Source of the DNA: an uncultured Lachnospiraceae bacterium
GTDB lineage: Bacteria; Bacillota; Clostridia; Lachnospirales; Lachnospiraceae
Assembly (NCBI GenBank): GCA_947626965.1
Contig: CANQUH010000012.1
Span: 1 to 42,859 of the forward strand
DNA length: 42,859 nucleotides
Reading direction: 5' to 3'
The notes below the pieces were generated by a model. That model saw only the letters and a program-made list of their open reading frames with translations, was not told where the DNA came from and ran no database searches. Below, one piece after another: positions 42,252-42,859 of the stretch. The position numbers were made by a program, and so were the translations under genes. Position 1 is the stretch's first letter, and each line of letters begins with the position of its first letter.

Positions 42252-42859
42252 ATGGCACATATTATTGCAATAGCAGGAAAGGGTGGAGTGGGCAAGACGA
42301 CGCTCGGCGGCATGCTGATCCAGAGCATGTGCGAGATGGGAAAACACCCGATCCTGGCAGTGGATGCCGATGCGAATTCAAATCTGAATGAAGTGCTCGG
42401 CGTCGAGGTTGAGATGACACTCGGAGATGTCCGGGAGGAAATCGCAAGAGATGAGAACAGGGTCGCTTCGGAGAAGAAGATTCCGGCCGGCATGGCGAAG
42501 GCGGATTACGCGGAGATCATGTTTCAGCGCTGCCTGATCGAGGACGATGATTTTGATCTTCTCGTGATGGGCAGGACGCAGGGCAAGGGATGCTACTGCT
42601 ACGTAAACGGTCTGCTTCAGTCGCAGCTTCAGAAGCTCGTACCGAACTATAAGTATATGGTCGTGGACAATGAAGCCGGCATGGAGCATATCAGCCGCGG
42701 GATCCTTCCGAAAGTGGACACGATCATTCTGGTGAGCGACTGTTCGCGCCGCGGAGTCCAGGCGGCAGGAAGAATCGCGGAACTGGTGGACGAGTGCAAT
42801 ATGACACCGAAGACGATGGGGCTGATCGTTAACCGCGCTCCGAACGGGGAGTTGAACGA
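42252..42859 (+). CDS. cooC: CooC/AcsF-type nickel-insertion ATPase (partial, 3' end outside)
   Basis: The first 202 codons of a MinD-type ATPase. The P-loop is GKGGVGKTT (residues 9-17 region), followed by LAVDADANSNLNEVLG and the CxC pair Cys114/Cys116 in GKGCYCYVNG, which binds metal at the dimer interface in CooC. VVDNEAGMEHISRG is a family hallmark. It uses ATP to load nickel into carbon monoxide dehydrogenase or acetyl-CoA synthase. AGGAGG is eight bases before the ATG. The reading frame is open to the window edge. CooC and the paralogous AcsF cannot be told apart from this part. Confidence 0.93.
   Translation, partial: MAHIIAIAGKGGVGKTTLGGMLIQSMCEMGKHPILAVDADANSNLNEVLGVEVEMTLGDVREEIARDENRVASEKKIPAGMAKADYAEIMFQRCLIEDDDFDLLVMGRTQGKGCYCYVNGLLQSQLQKLVPNYKYMVVDNEAGMEHISRGILPKVDTIILVSDCSRRGVQAAGRIAELVDECNMTPKTMGLIVNRAPNGELN

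Overview
The window (about 50% GC) comes from a Gram-positive anaerobe of the Clostridia, most likely a Lachnospiraceae member. The evidence is the gene order (tgt-yajC, ylxM-ffh-rpsP-khpA-rimM-trmD-rplS-lepB-rbgA-rnhB-yraN, der-plsY-gpsA), the strong AGGAGG ribosome sites and the TTGACA/TATAAT promoters with 17-base spacers. A CooC-type nickel-insertion ATPase and a CooT-like nickel protein at the right end suggest a carbon monoxide dehydrogenase/acetyl-CoA synthase, so an acetogen related to Blautia or Marvinbryantia is a reasonable guess. The genus cannot be fixed from this sequence alone.

Layout. 1-260: the 3' end of a 23S rRNA gene, with no 5S gene before the terminator. 280-4430: a sirtuin-like protein, a phosphoribosyltransferase-like protein, hisH-hisF and uracil-DNA glycosylase. 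4433-4785: a hairpin-rich gap. 4786-10341: a PTS EIIC-like membrane protein and, convergent to it, a 1421-residue (R)-2-hydroxyacyl-CoA dehydratase activase-like protein. 10717-12353: tgt and yajC. 12634-20693: an amino-acid block, leuB-ilvD-ilvB-serC-serA-DUF1015. 20863-24548: glycogen branching enzyme with a histone-like tail, a His-rich CsoR-family repressor, a candidate small RNA and an HPr-like protein. 24630-33718: the SRP/ribosome/tRNA-modification operon, three type I signal peptidase genes around rbgA, rnhB, yraN and a DUF2726 protein. 33805-40853: pgeF, a DUF512 radical SAM protein, prs (reverse strand), der, plsY and gpsA. 41021-42859: a metal cassette of a His-rich protein, CooT and CooC, the last running off the window.

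The genes are mostly housekeeping. The unusual content lies between them. An 86-87 base element (called R1 here) that folds into two hairpins occurs three times in full, at 5984, 26974 (reverse) and 36290, with one paired-base change that keeps the stem, and once as a degenerate left half at 212. A second repeat (R2) is shared by the leaders of the HPr-like gene and of cooC. An 18-base repeat links two further gaps. The right-hand metal cassette and the His-rich repressor at 23417 together look like nickel storage, sensing and delivery for CODH/ACS. That link is an inference.
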